Assembly (NCBI GenBank): GCA_037903475.1
Contig: JBAJFG010000090.1
Coordinates: 214,310 to 278,309 of the forward strand
DNA length: 64,000 nt
Source: Ancylostoma caninum
Lineage: Eukaryota > Nematoda > Chromadorea > Rhabditida > Ancylostomatidae
Direction: 5' to 3'
Below are positions 53,701 to 62,556 of this stretch, piece after piece. The notes beneath the pieces are model-generated. The model had not been told where the DNA came from and did no database searches. It worked only from the letters and a program-made list of their open reading frames with translations. Positions within the stretch are counted from its first letter, which is position 1. Every line of letters begins with the position of its first letter. The translations under genes and the position numbers were made by a program.

Positions 53701-56700
53701 TCATTAGCCTGCCAGCCGCTCGAGCACACCGGCAAAGAACCACAAGCTCTACGGGAGTAACGTATGGGGGGGGGGAGGGGTGGTAACTAATTCTAGTGGT
53801 CACAGAAGCAAAAGCAAGATAGAGTTGCCACTCCTGGTTAATGAAGCTATTGTTTTTGCTCTCTGCTCCCTTCTGCTGGGAAATTAGCTGTTTAAGTTGC
53901 TGCTTGCATTGATATTGCCATGATCATCATCCTCCAATGGTAAATCCTCTTCTCTCCTTCTTGTGGTTCCCAGTTAAATGGAGCGTTCGTAACTGTTTGC
54001 TTATATTTATATCTATGCTGAATTGTCCTCCTCATCTTCTATATTAGTATGTCATTTTTTTGAACTTTGCTTTCTTCATAATGTTCAGTGCACGCAGATA
54101 TATCCCTAGCAGAAGCACATGTACGAGGAAAACGAACCCCATTCAATTTCTGTTCCCCCGCAGAAGATCACTGGTCCAAACATCTCATGGATAAGCTGTT
54201 GCTGCTGCTGTCCAGCATCACACAACAATGAGCCTGGGAATCAACAACCTCACATTGGGTCATAATTTTCCCTGGATATTTTGGAATACCGTTGCTCAAA
54301 GTCTGCTTGACAAAACACAATTGGGGAACACTTCAATAACTCTCTCGGCAATCCGCCCACGCACGAATACTCGCAAATACGTAGTCTGGATGAGCGCTAA
54401 AGCTGTCCCCGATGCGTGTGCCCGAATGCACCTGCCCCGGCTCATTTCGTGCTCACTCATGCTCGACCACATGAACTTTTCTAACGGCATTTCCATGTCA
54501 ATTACCCGTAATGAGATGGTAACTATCAAACAGTCGACTTTTTCTGCGTTACATATAGCATCTCATTATCCTCACTTTCAGCTCATATGTATCGTTAGGC
54601 GAGCAAGCGAGCTCTCACAGGAAACACTTAACATGCGCTCTCGACGTCATCAGCAAAAAATGTGCAAAAAACGAACGGAATTGTTGCGAGAGCAGACATT
54701 CGAGCAGTGGAGCCCTCGCAAAAAACTTTCCCACCCAGGAAACGTAGCCCTGCTCCACTTGGACAGCTCTCATCGGGGCTGAGCGTGAGTCCACATTACG
54801 CACCTAATCGGCCCTCTATTTCCGGAGCATTTTGTCATCATCGCACATGCGCTCTAATCCTGCTACTTACGCGACTGCTCAGCGATGCTCCCCGTTCTCA
54901 CCCACGACGTCAGCGATTTAATCATACACGTAATGACAACACATAAGATGATGATGTATGTCCGCTTAACCATTTTCATAAGACCAATGTAAACATGATG
55001 ATGACGGGATCTGGACTCAGTTATGACTCCTGACGAGCTTTTTATGGCTACCTCGAGGCGTTGTTCCTCATTATTTCCTAGTTTCCAACTCAATACCCTT
55101 GGGAAGTATGCCTTAGATTTGTTTTCTTACCCTTTTTATTCGGAAACATTTCTTCAACTCCTCGAAATGACTCTTGGCATTACCCCAAACATCAACGCCC
55201 CCTAACCTTTCTGTCTACATACACCCACCCGATATTAATGCTAAACGTCTTAACACTGTCTACATCTAGACAAAAACCTCAAACTGCTACTCCAGGAAAT
55301 AGCTGGGATAGCATAATAAGCGAGATTGTATCCTGAGAAAAGACCCACTATAGAAACGGATCCGAACTTGTCCCCGACTGCCACCGTGTTGTAATCCAAC
55401 ACACAACAAGTCGTCACGTAACGAGGAGTTGTGTCATCACAGAAGATCACCAACTGATTTTCCTGAAAAAAAAAACTCCATAGCAGCTGAGCCAACTCGT
55501 CCAATTCGCTAGATTCACGCACCGCTTTCCTGTAACGCACGAAATGCACGGACTCCTGCGAATCCGTGACAATAATTCGCTGTCCCGTCGATTGAATCCC
55601 GGTGATTTGTACGGGGAAATTCTGAAATCGACCTTTCAAACATTTTCACGGGGCATTCGTTCTTTCGCTCGTTTTGCGCGTTTGCCCAGCAGCCTACGGT
55701 AAACAACTAACGAATCCTTTATGAATAGTCAACACTGGCAGTTATTGGGACGTCGGCAGCTAGCTCTCTCTCTCTCTCTCTCGCTCGCTCTCGTACACAC
55801 ACACATACACAACTATCCCAAACTCTTACGTATTGTTGTCGTATGACGCCACGTAATTATACAGCTATTAATCACCGATAAATAATTACAACAGTAAAGC
55901 TGGGAGGCAGCAATCATTTGCGAGGAAAAACGCTGCTCTCTCATCAGTGCGTTTCGCTTATTGATGCATTTCAGCCAATCCTCGAGAACGATCGGTCAAA
56001 ACTGACAAGATGTTATGAATTGCCTAAGCTCGTGAATAAGAAAGTTGTTCGAGCAAAAAAAGGGTGAAAAAAAAAAGAAGTTATGGAAAACTTGTTGCAA
56101 ACAAAACGCAGTAAATGGGAAATCCTGAAGCTCAGGTGTTTGGTTTTCGTAGAAACTGGAATCTAAAAGTCCACAAGATACAAAGAAGGATTAAGCGAAA
56201 TGCAACAAACAAAAGCAAGAGATAGCCAGAGAATAAGCAGCTTAGTAATGAAAAATCTCGATTCTCTTAGCTTGATAGCTTTTTGAGAACGAAGGCGAGG
56301 AAAATTCTTAGTCCATTTGACTTATTCAAGCCTTTTGACCAGAAATATTTCTTAAAATCCCTATCCAGCCTGCCAACGCATGCAATTTTCCCGCATATTC
56401 TTCTTGTGTTTTTGTGACAACCAGAAAAATGGCGGTTGCTGCGAGAACTTTAATAAAATCGCAAAAACAACCATATTCCAAACTGTTTCGAGAGGATACA
56501 AAAAAATGGTGGGCTTAAGAAGGAGTAAATAGGTGATAAAATTATTATTAAAATTAAACTTGCAGAATTAGGGAGGAGACCATATAGAAAGTAGGAAAAA
56601 AGCGCAAAAAAATACGAAAATATGAAAAACTCATGAATTTGCATGTATTTCCGACTCCTTGTTGTGAATTTCTTGTACTGTTGATCGTGCACGTTGAGAT

Positions 56701-59700
56701 ACCGCTGACACGTGCAGCTAATGATATCCAAGAATCTGCCCAACTTCACAAGATACTTATCATGTCAACACCCTGTCGACATAGGACAAATCATCAATCC
56801 GAACCACTTGTGTACTCCACTTTCACTCACCCCCCTCCCCTCGGCCCCAGCTTTTACTCGAACGACCACGCCCACAGGAACGATAGCAGCCCGCTAGCCC
56901 CATGCGTGCATGTGCACTTCAACCACAATGTCTCCAACGTACGCCCACCAGCGCTACAATTCCAAGCCAAAGCCGCATGAACTTCAGTGCGTTCCGCCAC
57001 TTGTTTTCCGTCTGGCTTTGCAATTACGAACGAGTTCAATGCCTATACCTTCTCTCTTTAAACACCTGTTCTCCAGGTGTTCTCAGTGACCATTCAACTA
57101 GTAATGTAATTTGCAAGTTCACAACTCCCTTGAGACCCGCGGATCGACTCAGCCACGATGCAATTTATCCGTCAGAACAAATAATTATAGGTTATTTGGA
57201 GTAGATGTGAGGTCAGCTGACTGAGAACAGCACGTTTTGGAATGACGCAAAGCCTCCGCTAAGCCTTCAATCTTCATCCGCAGCTATCATAAGTAACAAA
57301 TGCCTAGGCATCAATCATACGCAGAATAGTTCGACAGCAGGTAGACGCTGGAAAAACGCACTTTACACAGTGTCTTCGTGAAAAAAGCTGCCCTCACAAC
57401 TCCACATATACAACTCATTTTAACCTTCTTACTTCCTCGTTATTCACAGGATTCTTCCGAAACCTCCCATAACGTCTAGTTCCTCAATGTCCTTCATATC
57501 TTATCATCCCATACTTCTATGGAAATTGCTTCGCAAGTGACGAGTCCGCTATGTCGTATTGGCTACCATGATATCGCATGATGCATTGCCTTTTCAGATT
57601 ATGCACTGAAGCGCATCGGAAGAGAATTTTCAAACAACATAGATTTGAAAATGATTGCTGACCCAGTGCACAACAACACATGCACCTTCTACGAGTGGTC
57701 TCGCAACCCGCATCATGCCAAATTCTTCCGAATCTTTTCTATTATTTCGGTGCTCACCGTGCTAGTAGTCGTCGTCGTGCTCGGCAATGCGCTTGTTATC
57801 GCTGCCGTCCTTCTCCGACGACGACTGCGGTCCGCTACTGGACTGCTTATTTTATCTCTGGGAGTGGCGGATCTTTTGGTGAGTTCATCACTTTTTAGCT
57901 TTTGATGTTCTTTTTTGAACTTTTCTATATTGGAGGCTAGTATATTCACTTTTTTATCTATATAGGATTTGCCACGTATTGTTTAATACTGTTGAAAATC
58001 CAGTGTTCCCTTTTCAGGTAGGAACAGTTATTCTGCCATTCAGTATTGCGAACGAAGTGTTAAATGGTTACTGGATATTCGGAGAGACCTGGTGCACCAT
58101 TTGGCTAACAATGGATATCTGGATGTGCACCGCTTCGATCTATAACCTTGTCGCCATATCTATCGACCGATATATAGCTATAATTAAACCGCTGAACTAT
58201 CCGATGCTAGTGACGAAATTCCGAGCTCGTTGTACCGTTGCGATTGTCTGGATCGGCTCATTCATCATCTGTAGCCCAAGCTTCTTTCTCGCATCCTCCA
58301 TCAAGGATATCAACCAGGAACCGTGCAAATGCACACCTGCTAACGCCGGCCGCGCCTACATAACCTTTAGTGCTTCGAGCAGCTTCTACGTGCCTATGGT
58401 CATTGTGATATTTGTGTACTTCCGCATTTACATCGCCGCTCGAGCTGCGACTAAGAGCATCTATTCTGGGATGATGCAAGTGACAGCGAACGCCAACAAA
58501 AACACCAAGAGCTACTTGATCAGCCATCCGAACGTGCTGGCAAAGGAGTCCCTCCCGATGCTTCGAGTTCATCGCGGATCGTCTGTCGCCAATATTCGTC
58601 CGCCTCAATTCTCGTCGAGAGTGACGTAAGTGTTACCATCTTCAACGAACCTTCCAACAACTTTTCATTACTAAATCGAATACTTTACAGTAACGCACAT
58701 AACGGATCTGGCAGCGTTGGCAGTGGCGCAACGAAGTCTCAGAGAGACAGCAACGCTTCCCTACCCGCAACTAGGCACGACAGTGAGGGAAACGTTCAGG
58801 CTCTCCCTCCCACAACTCCAGAAAGGAGAACTTCACGGGACAAGTCACCTAATCCAACAAGAGCGGCTCCGGAGAAAACCAGCACCACCTCAGAAGACTC
58901 TGCAGGGTAAGGCAATTTAGTCTTCTTCAAATTCATGCCGGAAAGATAAAAAGCTTCCTTTGCAGCTCACCAACAAAACAGAAGACTGCTCAAGCGGGGG
59001 CTGGATCGAAGGCTGACGCCCCACCAGCGAAGTCCCCCCTTCGAGCTAAACTCCGCAACAATCCATTGCGCAAGTTGATGCAACGAGGACAAGCCAAGAA
59101 GGCTGGCTGTGCGTATGAGAAACGCCTTTCTTTGGAGATCAAAGCGGCGAAGACCGTTGCAATCGTCACGGGATGCTTCATCTTCTGTTGGCTGGGATTC
59201 TCTTTGCTGTACGGTCTCGAGCTGCAAACGAACGACGTCATATGGTCGGTGCTGTTCTGGCTCGGCTACCTGAACTCAGCACTGAACCCTGTGATTTACA
59301 CGGTGTTCAATCGCGAGTTCCGCACGTGCTTCAAGCGACTACTCACGTGTCATCATCTGAATCATCCGACCACAAATAAGGTGAGAAACACTCCTCTTCC
59401 AACTGACTTCATAGGATTGAGATTTGCTTACACCGATTAGATGCATTAGCAACACATTTGCATGACATCGCCAGCTCATTCATATTTCCTCCGTCTACAC
59501 ACTGCATATTCATAAATTTCTGAAGCAATAACGACACCGAACAAACATATCCGCTAGCGTACATAAAAGACGAGACCTCCTTCCCCTCACTCCCTTATTC
59601 TCATCAACATCTTCCTTTTTCAGTACACGAACAACAACTCGTACAACTCGAATGTTCGCTCCGGTCTTAACAAGAACTACCGCACAGCTACAGCCTCTTC

Positions 59701-62354
59701 TCCACCGCAAATGTACGCCTACGCTGGCAGCGCTAACCAGCCGTCCGTTAGCAAGTAGGCACAACTCCCCTCTCTGATCTGGAATTCGCACCGGTACTGC
59801 TGCCAAATACTTCATCTCATTGCTTACTACAAGTATTTCTCAAGTGATTTTTTGATTCATTTTCTTGTGAATTTTCATGTTATTTTTTTCTATTTTCCTG
59901 TATCATGAATCAAGAATGAGCAAAATTGCATAATTATAAGACGGGTTCAATACTAACATCATTAAAGCTTTGTTTGGTAGAGTTCATTTACGTGTTCCAT
60001 GTCTTCTGTGCATGATAAATATATCGTGTTCGTATAAACATTATTCATGGCTGCTTTCAAGAAATACAGAGAACATCAGTTTGCTCCGAAGAAACAAAGA
60101 AGGGCAAGCTGCAACAACAATTACCTCGAAATGCTAACCTTCAAAACAACATTTTAGTGGTTATTCTACTGACTGAGCTTCACTATGAGAACTACAAGAG
60201 AGTTGATGGCTATTGTCCCTCTTTGTTATGCAGCGTAGCGTTCTGACTATTCGAAAATATTTGGACCGAATGACACTCATAATGCATTCGAGCACTAAAA
60301 AATTAAGTGGTGAGGGAGATTCGGGGGGACGGCTAGCGCTCCCCTCCCTTATCAACAAAAGCACTGAAACAGCACTCAAAACCAATTCAAGGTTTTGTTT
60401 TTGTGAGCATACCATTGTGAGCATGAGGCGACCATCATTCCTAGGCAAACAACGCCTTTACAACGAGAGTTCAAAAGTTTGATCAAACTACAGCAGTTGG
60501 CCTCTGGTTCGCAACTTTTCACTTCAAATAGGATTGGAGACAAAGAAGACAATGCCAATATTAAACAAATAAAGAGAAAAAAAACTATGTGGTAAAATGA
60601 AAAAGTTGATTAAAAGAACGTGAATGGATTTTTCAGAATTTCAACACTTTTTGAATATCACCCTCCCCAAAAAGCGAAAATAACTTTTCTTAAAATAATG
60701 AATTGAAAACGTTTTTCTAGCAAATCGTTCAGTTGTGAATTACGAAAGAAATCAGTTAAGAACCACTCCGGCACTCAAATGGGAGGTAAGTACAGAAATT
60801 CAGAGAAAATATGAAGTCTCTTTCGATGAATTCGACCCAGCCCTGTGGTTCACAAACCTGATCCATAGATAGATTCTCTTTGAGCGCATACTTGGAAAAA
60901 ACGATAGGAGTACTGAGTCGCAGAAAAGTTTTCAATGATTTCTATATCTCCCAGGGTAGAAATAATATATTTATAAAATTGTGATTTGATCAGTAAAGCA
61001 GCCCCAATATGTAATACAAAGTGCGCCAATAGGAGCAAGAAACGCATAGATTATTCCCAGAATATCTCAGCAACATTATTCCCAAAATATCTCAGCAACA
61101 TGCAAGATTTACGTAGACAAAAGCACAGATGTTCCTCTTTTTGCACATAAAAGCTTCCATAGAAACAATAGTGAAGTACGTTAGATGATTTCATATGTTT
61201 TATTCAATATAGTGAGTTCGAGGATCATCGCAATAGGACGTCAAACTCGGATCCGTCACCAAGTCTCATAACCGCATACAAAAAAAAAGTTTGTAAAAAG
61301 AGATCCTTATTGTTACCAATCCACCCAAAAATCTTAGTATGCTAGAGCAAATTATCAAACTGCTATAAATGCGCTACCCTTCACTGTTTGTATAGGTGGG
61401 TAAACAAAAGCGCTTCAAAACTGTGCAAGCACTGTAGTTCCCATAAATTACTTGCGTGCTCATAGTTGGGGTAACTACAAAGAAAGCATTCCAAATGAAA
61501 TCACCCAAGTTCAGCTGAAGTTCACAAAAAGGGTAGCTAACGCAAAAAGCATCTACAATCTAGTGGTTTAAACAGCATGACATTGTCTCATCAAGCAAAC
61601 AACGCATTCTCACAAGGTCTCTACAACTCACAAGAACTTGCTAATTGGAAATTTCTGCACTTTTGAACGGGTTCGCAAAAGTCATTACTTTTCCTAGAAT
61701 TATATGAAGCTCAGAGAGTCCATGATGGAACCAAATAATCAAAAGAAAAACAGAAACATGCTGATGTCAACGTTTCTGCAAAGCCTAAAGGGCGCATGCA
61801 AACAACGAGCTGTACCGCATTTTCTACGTAGGTAACCTTACACCACTCAATTTCGTATATTACACCACCTCCCATATTCAAAGTACACTCAAAAAAATCA
61901 AGCAAGCAATTTTACCTGAGCGACGAGGATAAGAAAATAAAATTTTCCACTAGTACGCTGTTTGTTTAGAATTCGAGGGACGTAATTAAATTGAAGTGAG
62001 TCAATGGCGGTGAAGCAATTCAGTTCGGAGTGAATGAACACACTTGGAAGCCTCGCATAGCACGAGCAATGAGCATGAATAAGAAAAAAGTAATCATAGG
62101 ACTACTTTGAACGTCTACTACGAGAAGAATCGTATTACATGCGTAATTCTAGAGCAACGTGACCTACTTTTCAACATAATTGAACTAGGGCAGAGAATGG
62201 CAACTGCAACAAGAAAATAATTGGTACGAATTAAAACACTTACCTTGTTTTCACATTTCGCAAGGAGCTTTTTCTTTCCAAATTCATAGAGCCTGAGATG
62301 ATTGGACATTCCAACAAGAGCAGAACCGCGGAAATCATGGATCGCGTTAACCGG
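29718..62354 (-). CDS. SF3B3: Splicing factor 3B subunit 3 (SF3b130), C-terminal part of gene, 5' end outside window
   Basis: SF3B3 is a WD40-like beta-propeller scaffold of the SF3b complex in U2 snRNP, acting in the nucleus in branch-site recognition. Eight minus-strand exons can be joined: 62354-62244, 55621-55523, 55462-55349, 45156-45058, 43470-43327, 30991-30887, 30777-30682 and 29762-29718. All junctions are phase 0 with GT..AG borders, and they give 270 residues ending in a stop. Family-diagnostic segments read in order: [86 protein letters not shown] and the terminus [12 protein letters not shown]. This matches roughly the last fifth of the usual ~1200-residue protein. DDB1 and CPSF160 are paralogues but lack this terminus. 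Exons further 5' lie past 62354, probably beyond 64000, because only repeats were seen between. Candidate poly(A) signal AATAAA on the minus strand at 29462-29457. Confidence 0.95.
30682..30777 (-). CDS. SF3B3: SF3B3 exon (32 codons)
   Basis: Acceptor AATTTAG, donor GTTGGT. It encodes [20 protein letters not shown] and [12 protein letters not shown], the C-terminal helical segment of the family. A G10 tract lies just downstream in the next intron at 30648-30657. Confidence 0.94.
30887..30991 (-). CDS. SF3B3: SF3B3 exon (35 codons)
   Basis: Acceptor GTGTTTTAG, donor GTTGGG (weak). It encodes [20 protein letters not shown] then [15 protein letters not shown]. The CGRDHLxFRSYY block is an SF3B3 hallmark. 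A 109-nt intron follows. Confidence 0.94.
33695..34472. repeat. 24-bp direct repeats flanking a foldback segment
   Basis: TCGAATTACTAGTAATTTTCGCAC-like 24-mers at 33695-33718 and 34449-34472 differ at one base. They lie 754 bp apart on either side of the poly-C tracts and foldback element, as if bounding one insertion unit. Confidence 0.6.
34190..34440. mobile_element. Foldback (inverted-repeat) element, copy 1
   Basis: Arms 34225-34287 and 34335-34397 (about 63 bp each) are inverted copies of each other, each running from GCGCGGC through TTTTGCTTATG toward the centre. Outer segments carry GTTTGGTCTGTC and GGTAGACCAGAT in opposite orientation. Parts match the element at 45650-45910, in particular TTTCCACTGT next to the inner end. 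Confidence 0.65.
35991..36438. repeat. Two ~96-bp direct copies of a hairpin-forming module
   Basis: Copies at 35991-36086 and 36343-36438 share GATTGTAGTCCATGTGAGAT, CCACAATCAATACGTA and GTGAAGCCGA. Within each, GATACGCxxTGATTGTAG pairs with CCACAATCAATACGTATC across a 26-nt loop. In copy 1 the 18-bp arms (35991-36008 and 36035-36052) have 3 mismatches. Confidence 0.75.
40395..40825. mobile_element. MITE-like element, copy 1
   Basis: Ends GTAGTTCATATTGGATGCG and (inward from the right) GTAGTTTGTACTAGATGCTC form inverted repeats. The interior is CpG-rich with ACGCACGCATCTGCATGGGG and AGACCGGT. The same ends and the AGACCGGTxAAC motif occur at 45510-46005. No ORF. Confidence 0.6.
43327..43470 (-). 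CDS. SF3B3: SF3B3 exon (48 codons)
   Basis: Acceptor CTTTTTAG, donor GTGAGT. It encodes [20 protein letters not shown], then a segment containing [20 protein letters not shown], the strand before the last propeller blade. Phase 0 at both ends. The following intron is about 12.3 kb, the longest seen here. Confidence 0.93.
43471..45057 (-). other. SF3B3: SF3B3 intron, 1.6 kb
   Basis: Lies between the LRLPENV and VDQVAVF exons. No repeat or nested gene recognised; (TCC)n short run near 44340. Confidence 0.7.
45058..45156 (-). CDS. SF3B3: SF3B3 exon (33 codons)
   Basis: Acceptor ATTTTCAG, donor GTATTT. It encodes [20 protein letters not shown] and [13 protein letters not shown]; the latter is a highly conserved SF3B3 block. 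It lies 10.2 kb from the preceding exon and 1.6 kb from the next. Confidence 0.94.
45157..55348 (-). other. SF3B3: SF3B3 intron, 10.2 kb
   Basis: Contains a MITE with a nested foldback (45510-46005), a C14 tract (50674-50687) and a G10 tract (53766-53775). The 184-codon plus-strand frame at 54228-54782 shows no domain. No other gene recognised. Confidence 0.65.
45510..46005. mobile_element. MITE-like element, copy 2, with a foldback insertion inside
   Basis: Left end GATTTGTAGAAGATGCGTGCG and right end (inward) CAGTTCATACTAGATGCTTG match the ends of the 40.4-kb copy. Between them 45650-45910 carries CTTGGTCTGCCGCGCCGCG and, inverted, GTTGTTCTGCCGCGTCGC, and a centre resembling the foldback at 34190-34440. 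Confidence 0.55.
55349..55462 (-). CDS. SF3B3: SF3B3 exon (38 codons)
   Basis: Poly-T/CAG acceptor. The donor is read as GTGGGT, which leaves the exon ending GSVSI and joins to LRLPENV in the next exon, keeping family spacing. The exon encodes [17 protein letters not shown] and [16 protein letters not shown]. Confidence 0.92.
55463..55522 (-). other. SF3B3: 60-nt SF3B3 intron, length divisible by three and stop-free
   Basis: It begins GTGCGT and ends in a run of T followed by CAG. It could be read through as 20 extra residues (starting [12 protein letters not shown]). Removing it joins RYRKA directly to ENQLVIF, which restores the spacing known for the family, so splicing is the better reading. 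Retention would insert 20 residues in a propeller loop without a frameshift. Confidence 0.82.
55523..55621 (-). CDS. SF3B3: SF3B3 exon (33 codons)
   Basis: Acceptor GATTTCAG and donor GTGCGT. It encodes [20 protein letters not shown] followed by [13 protein letters not shown]. It is separated from the next exon by only 60 nt, and that spacer is itself open in this frame (see the intron entry). Confidence 0.93.
55764..55811. repeat. (CT)n followed by (CA)n microsatellite
   Basis: CTCTCTCTCTCTCTCTCTC, then CGCTCGCTCTCG, then ACACACACACA. Simple-sequence tract about 1.85 kb upstream of the receptor start. Confidence 0.9.
57591..57597 (+). promoter_or_regulatory. Candidate 3' splice or trans-splice acceptor of the amine receptor mRNA
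   Basis: TTTTCAG is 53 nt before the ATG, with no later good acceptor before the start codon. The frame between is open, so this may be a spliced-leader site or the border of an upstream coding exon. Confidence 0.45.
57651..57878 (+). CDS. Amine GPCR exon 1 (N-terminus, TM1, start of TM2)
   Basis: ATG at 57651 is the first methionine in a frame that stays open upstream to a TTTTCAG at 57591-57597. Hence either a nematode spliced leader is added there (5' UTR with a two-codon upstream ORF at 57601) or an upstream coding exon joins. The exon ends ADLL with donor GTGAGT, phase 0. Confidence 0.88.
57651..59758 (+). CDS. Aminergic GPCR, alpha1-adrenergic/octopamine-like, five exons, 533 aa
   Basis: Rhodopsin-family receptor of the plasma membrane for a biogenic amine, likely octopamine or a related ligand, signalling through a G protein. 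Exons 57651-57878, 58018-58625, 58691-58906, 58966-59380 and 59624-59758 join with GT..AG borders in phases 0, 2, 2, 0 to 533 codons plus TAG. Visible landmarks: N8 sequon; TM1 with GN46; D74 in TM2; C102 pairing with ECL2 cysteine C179 or C181; D109 (amine-binding Asp 3.32); DRY 126-128; W154; TM5 S194, S198 and P202; a ~190-residue third intracellular loop; TM6 F422xxCW426; W449/Y452; NPVIY 458-462. SLxxPMLVT-type ICL2 (PLNYPMLVT) and the post-TM5 TK----G-M pattern resemble alpha1/OAMB/SER-3-SER-6 receptors; subtype is inference. Odd: TM6 proline 6.50 is Gly428. It lies antisense inside an SF3B3 intron. A possible poly(A) signal ATTAAA is at 59961. Confidence 0.93.
58018..58625 (+). CDS. Amine GPCR exon 2 (TM2 to start of ICL3)
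   Basis: Acceptor CTTTTCAG, donor GTAAGT, phase 0 to 2. It starts VGTVILPFS, which completes TM2 in register with exon 1, and carries the amine-binding Asp, DRY, TM4 Trp, ECL2 cysteines and the TM5 serines. Confidence 0.95.
58691..58906 (+). CDS. Amine GPCR exon 3 (third intracellular loop)
   Basis: Acceptor CTTTACAG, donor GTAAGG, 216 nt, phase 2 to 2. It encodes a low-complexity Ser/Thr/Pro-rich segment wholly in ICL3 (for example [20 protein letters not shown]). Because it is a multiple of three, skipping would shorten ICL3 by 72 residues without a frameshift. Confidence 0.88.
58966..59380 (+). CDS. Amine GPCR exon 4 (end of ICL3, TM6, TM7, helix 8)
   Basis: Acceptor CTTTGCAG, donor GTGAGA, phase 2 to 0. 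It carries a basic ICL3 end, TM6 [14 protein letters not shown]7 with NPVIY and a helix-8 segment [13 protein letters not shown] with cysteines that could be palmitoylated. Confidence 0.94.
59624..59758 (+). CDS. Amine GPCR exon 5 (C-terminal tail)
   Basis: Acceptor TTTTTCAG after a 243-nt intron. It encodes 44 residues rich in Asn, Ser and Tyr ([14 protein letters not shown] start) ending SVSK then TAG. If the 59381 donor is not used, the tail would instead read through to the TAG at 59438-59440. Confidence 0.85.
   Translation, partial: YTNNNSYNSNVRSGLNKNYRTATASSPPQMYAYAGSANQPSVSK
59961..59966 (+). terminator. Possible poly(A) signal of the amine receptor gene
   Basis: ATTAAA about 200 nt after the TAG at 59758, followed by a GT-rich stretch (TTTGTTTGGTAG). 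No canonical AATAAA seen closer. Confidence 0.4.
61050..61099. repeat. 25-bp tandem duplication
   Basis: ATTATTCCCAGAATATCTCA.. repeated head to tail with a single G/A difference. Confidence 0.9.
62244..62354 (-). CDS. SF3B3: SF3B3 exon, first in window (37 codons)
   Basis: Acceptor AAATTTAG precedes the exon and donor GTAAGT follows it. It encodes a segment containing [16 protein letters not shown] and [12 protein letters not shown], the propeller strand just before the C-terminal blades. Both borders are phase 0. The next exon is 6.6 kb away because the intron holds an amine receptor gene. Confidence 0.92.
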
Positions 62355-62556
62355 CTAAATTTCCAGCTTGTGCGCCAAAAATGTCACTGATGGAACAGGA
62401 CCGTCTAGTCGCAACTTACATATGGTGTTTCTGTACGATGAATAAGTTCGAAGCGATCCCCAGCGGCCGTCAGTAGGAATGTGTAGATGCAACCACGGGT
62501 GCTTTTGGCTACCTTGGAAATGTTTGGTTACACCAACTGCAAATCTATTAAACAAA

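Larger units (their letters stand above)
55622..62243 (-). other. SF3B3: SF3B3 intron, 6.6 kb, hosting the amine receptor gene
   Basis: Lies between the CENK and NFPVQIT exons. The receptor occupies 57651-59758 on the opposite strand. Upstream (55765-57590) are a CT/CA microsatellite and no recognised exon. Downstream (59759-62243) is non-coding with a 25-bp tandem duplication. Confidence 0.85.

Noticed and set aside
54228..54782. 184-codon ATG-initiated plus-strand ORF in an SF3B3 intron
   Set aside because: No recognisable domain, signal or splice context; one open frame of this size is plausible by chance in 64 kb.
58258..58608. 116-codon minus-strand ORF
   Set aside because: Shadow of GPCR exon 2 on the opposite strand.
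62355..62555. Minus-strand ORF directly upstream of the SF3B3 exon as a possible extra exon
   Set aside because: It is interrupted from the exon by a good acceptor (AAATTTAG), its sequence does not resemble the SF3B3 segment expected there, and it borders the repeat flank.
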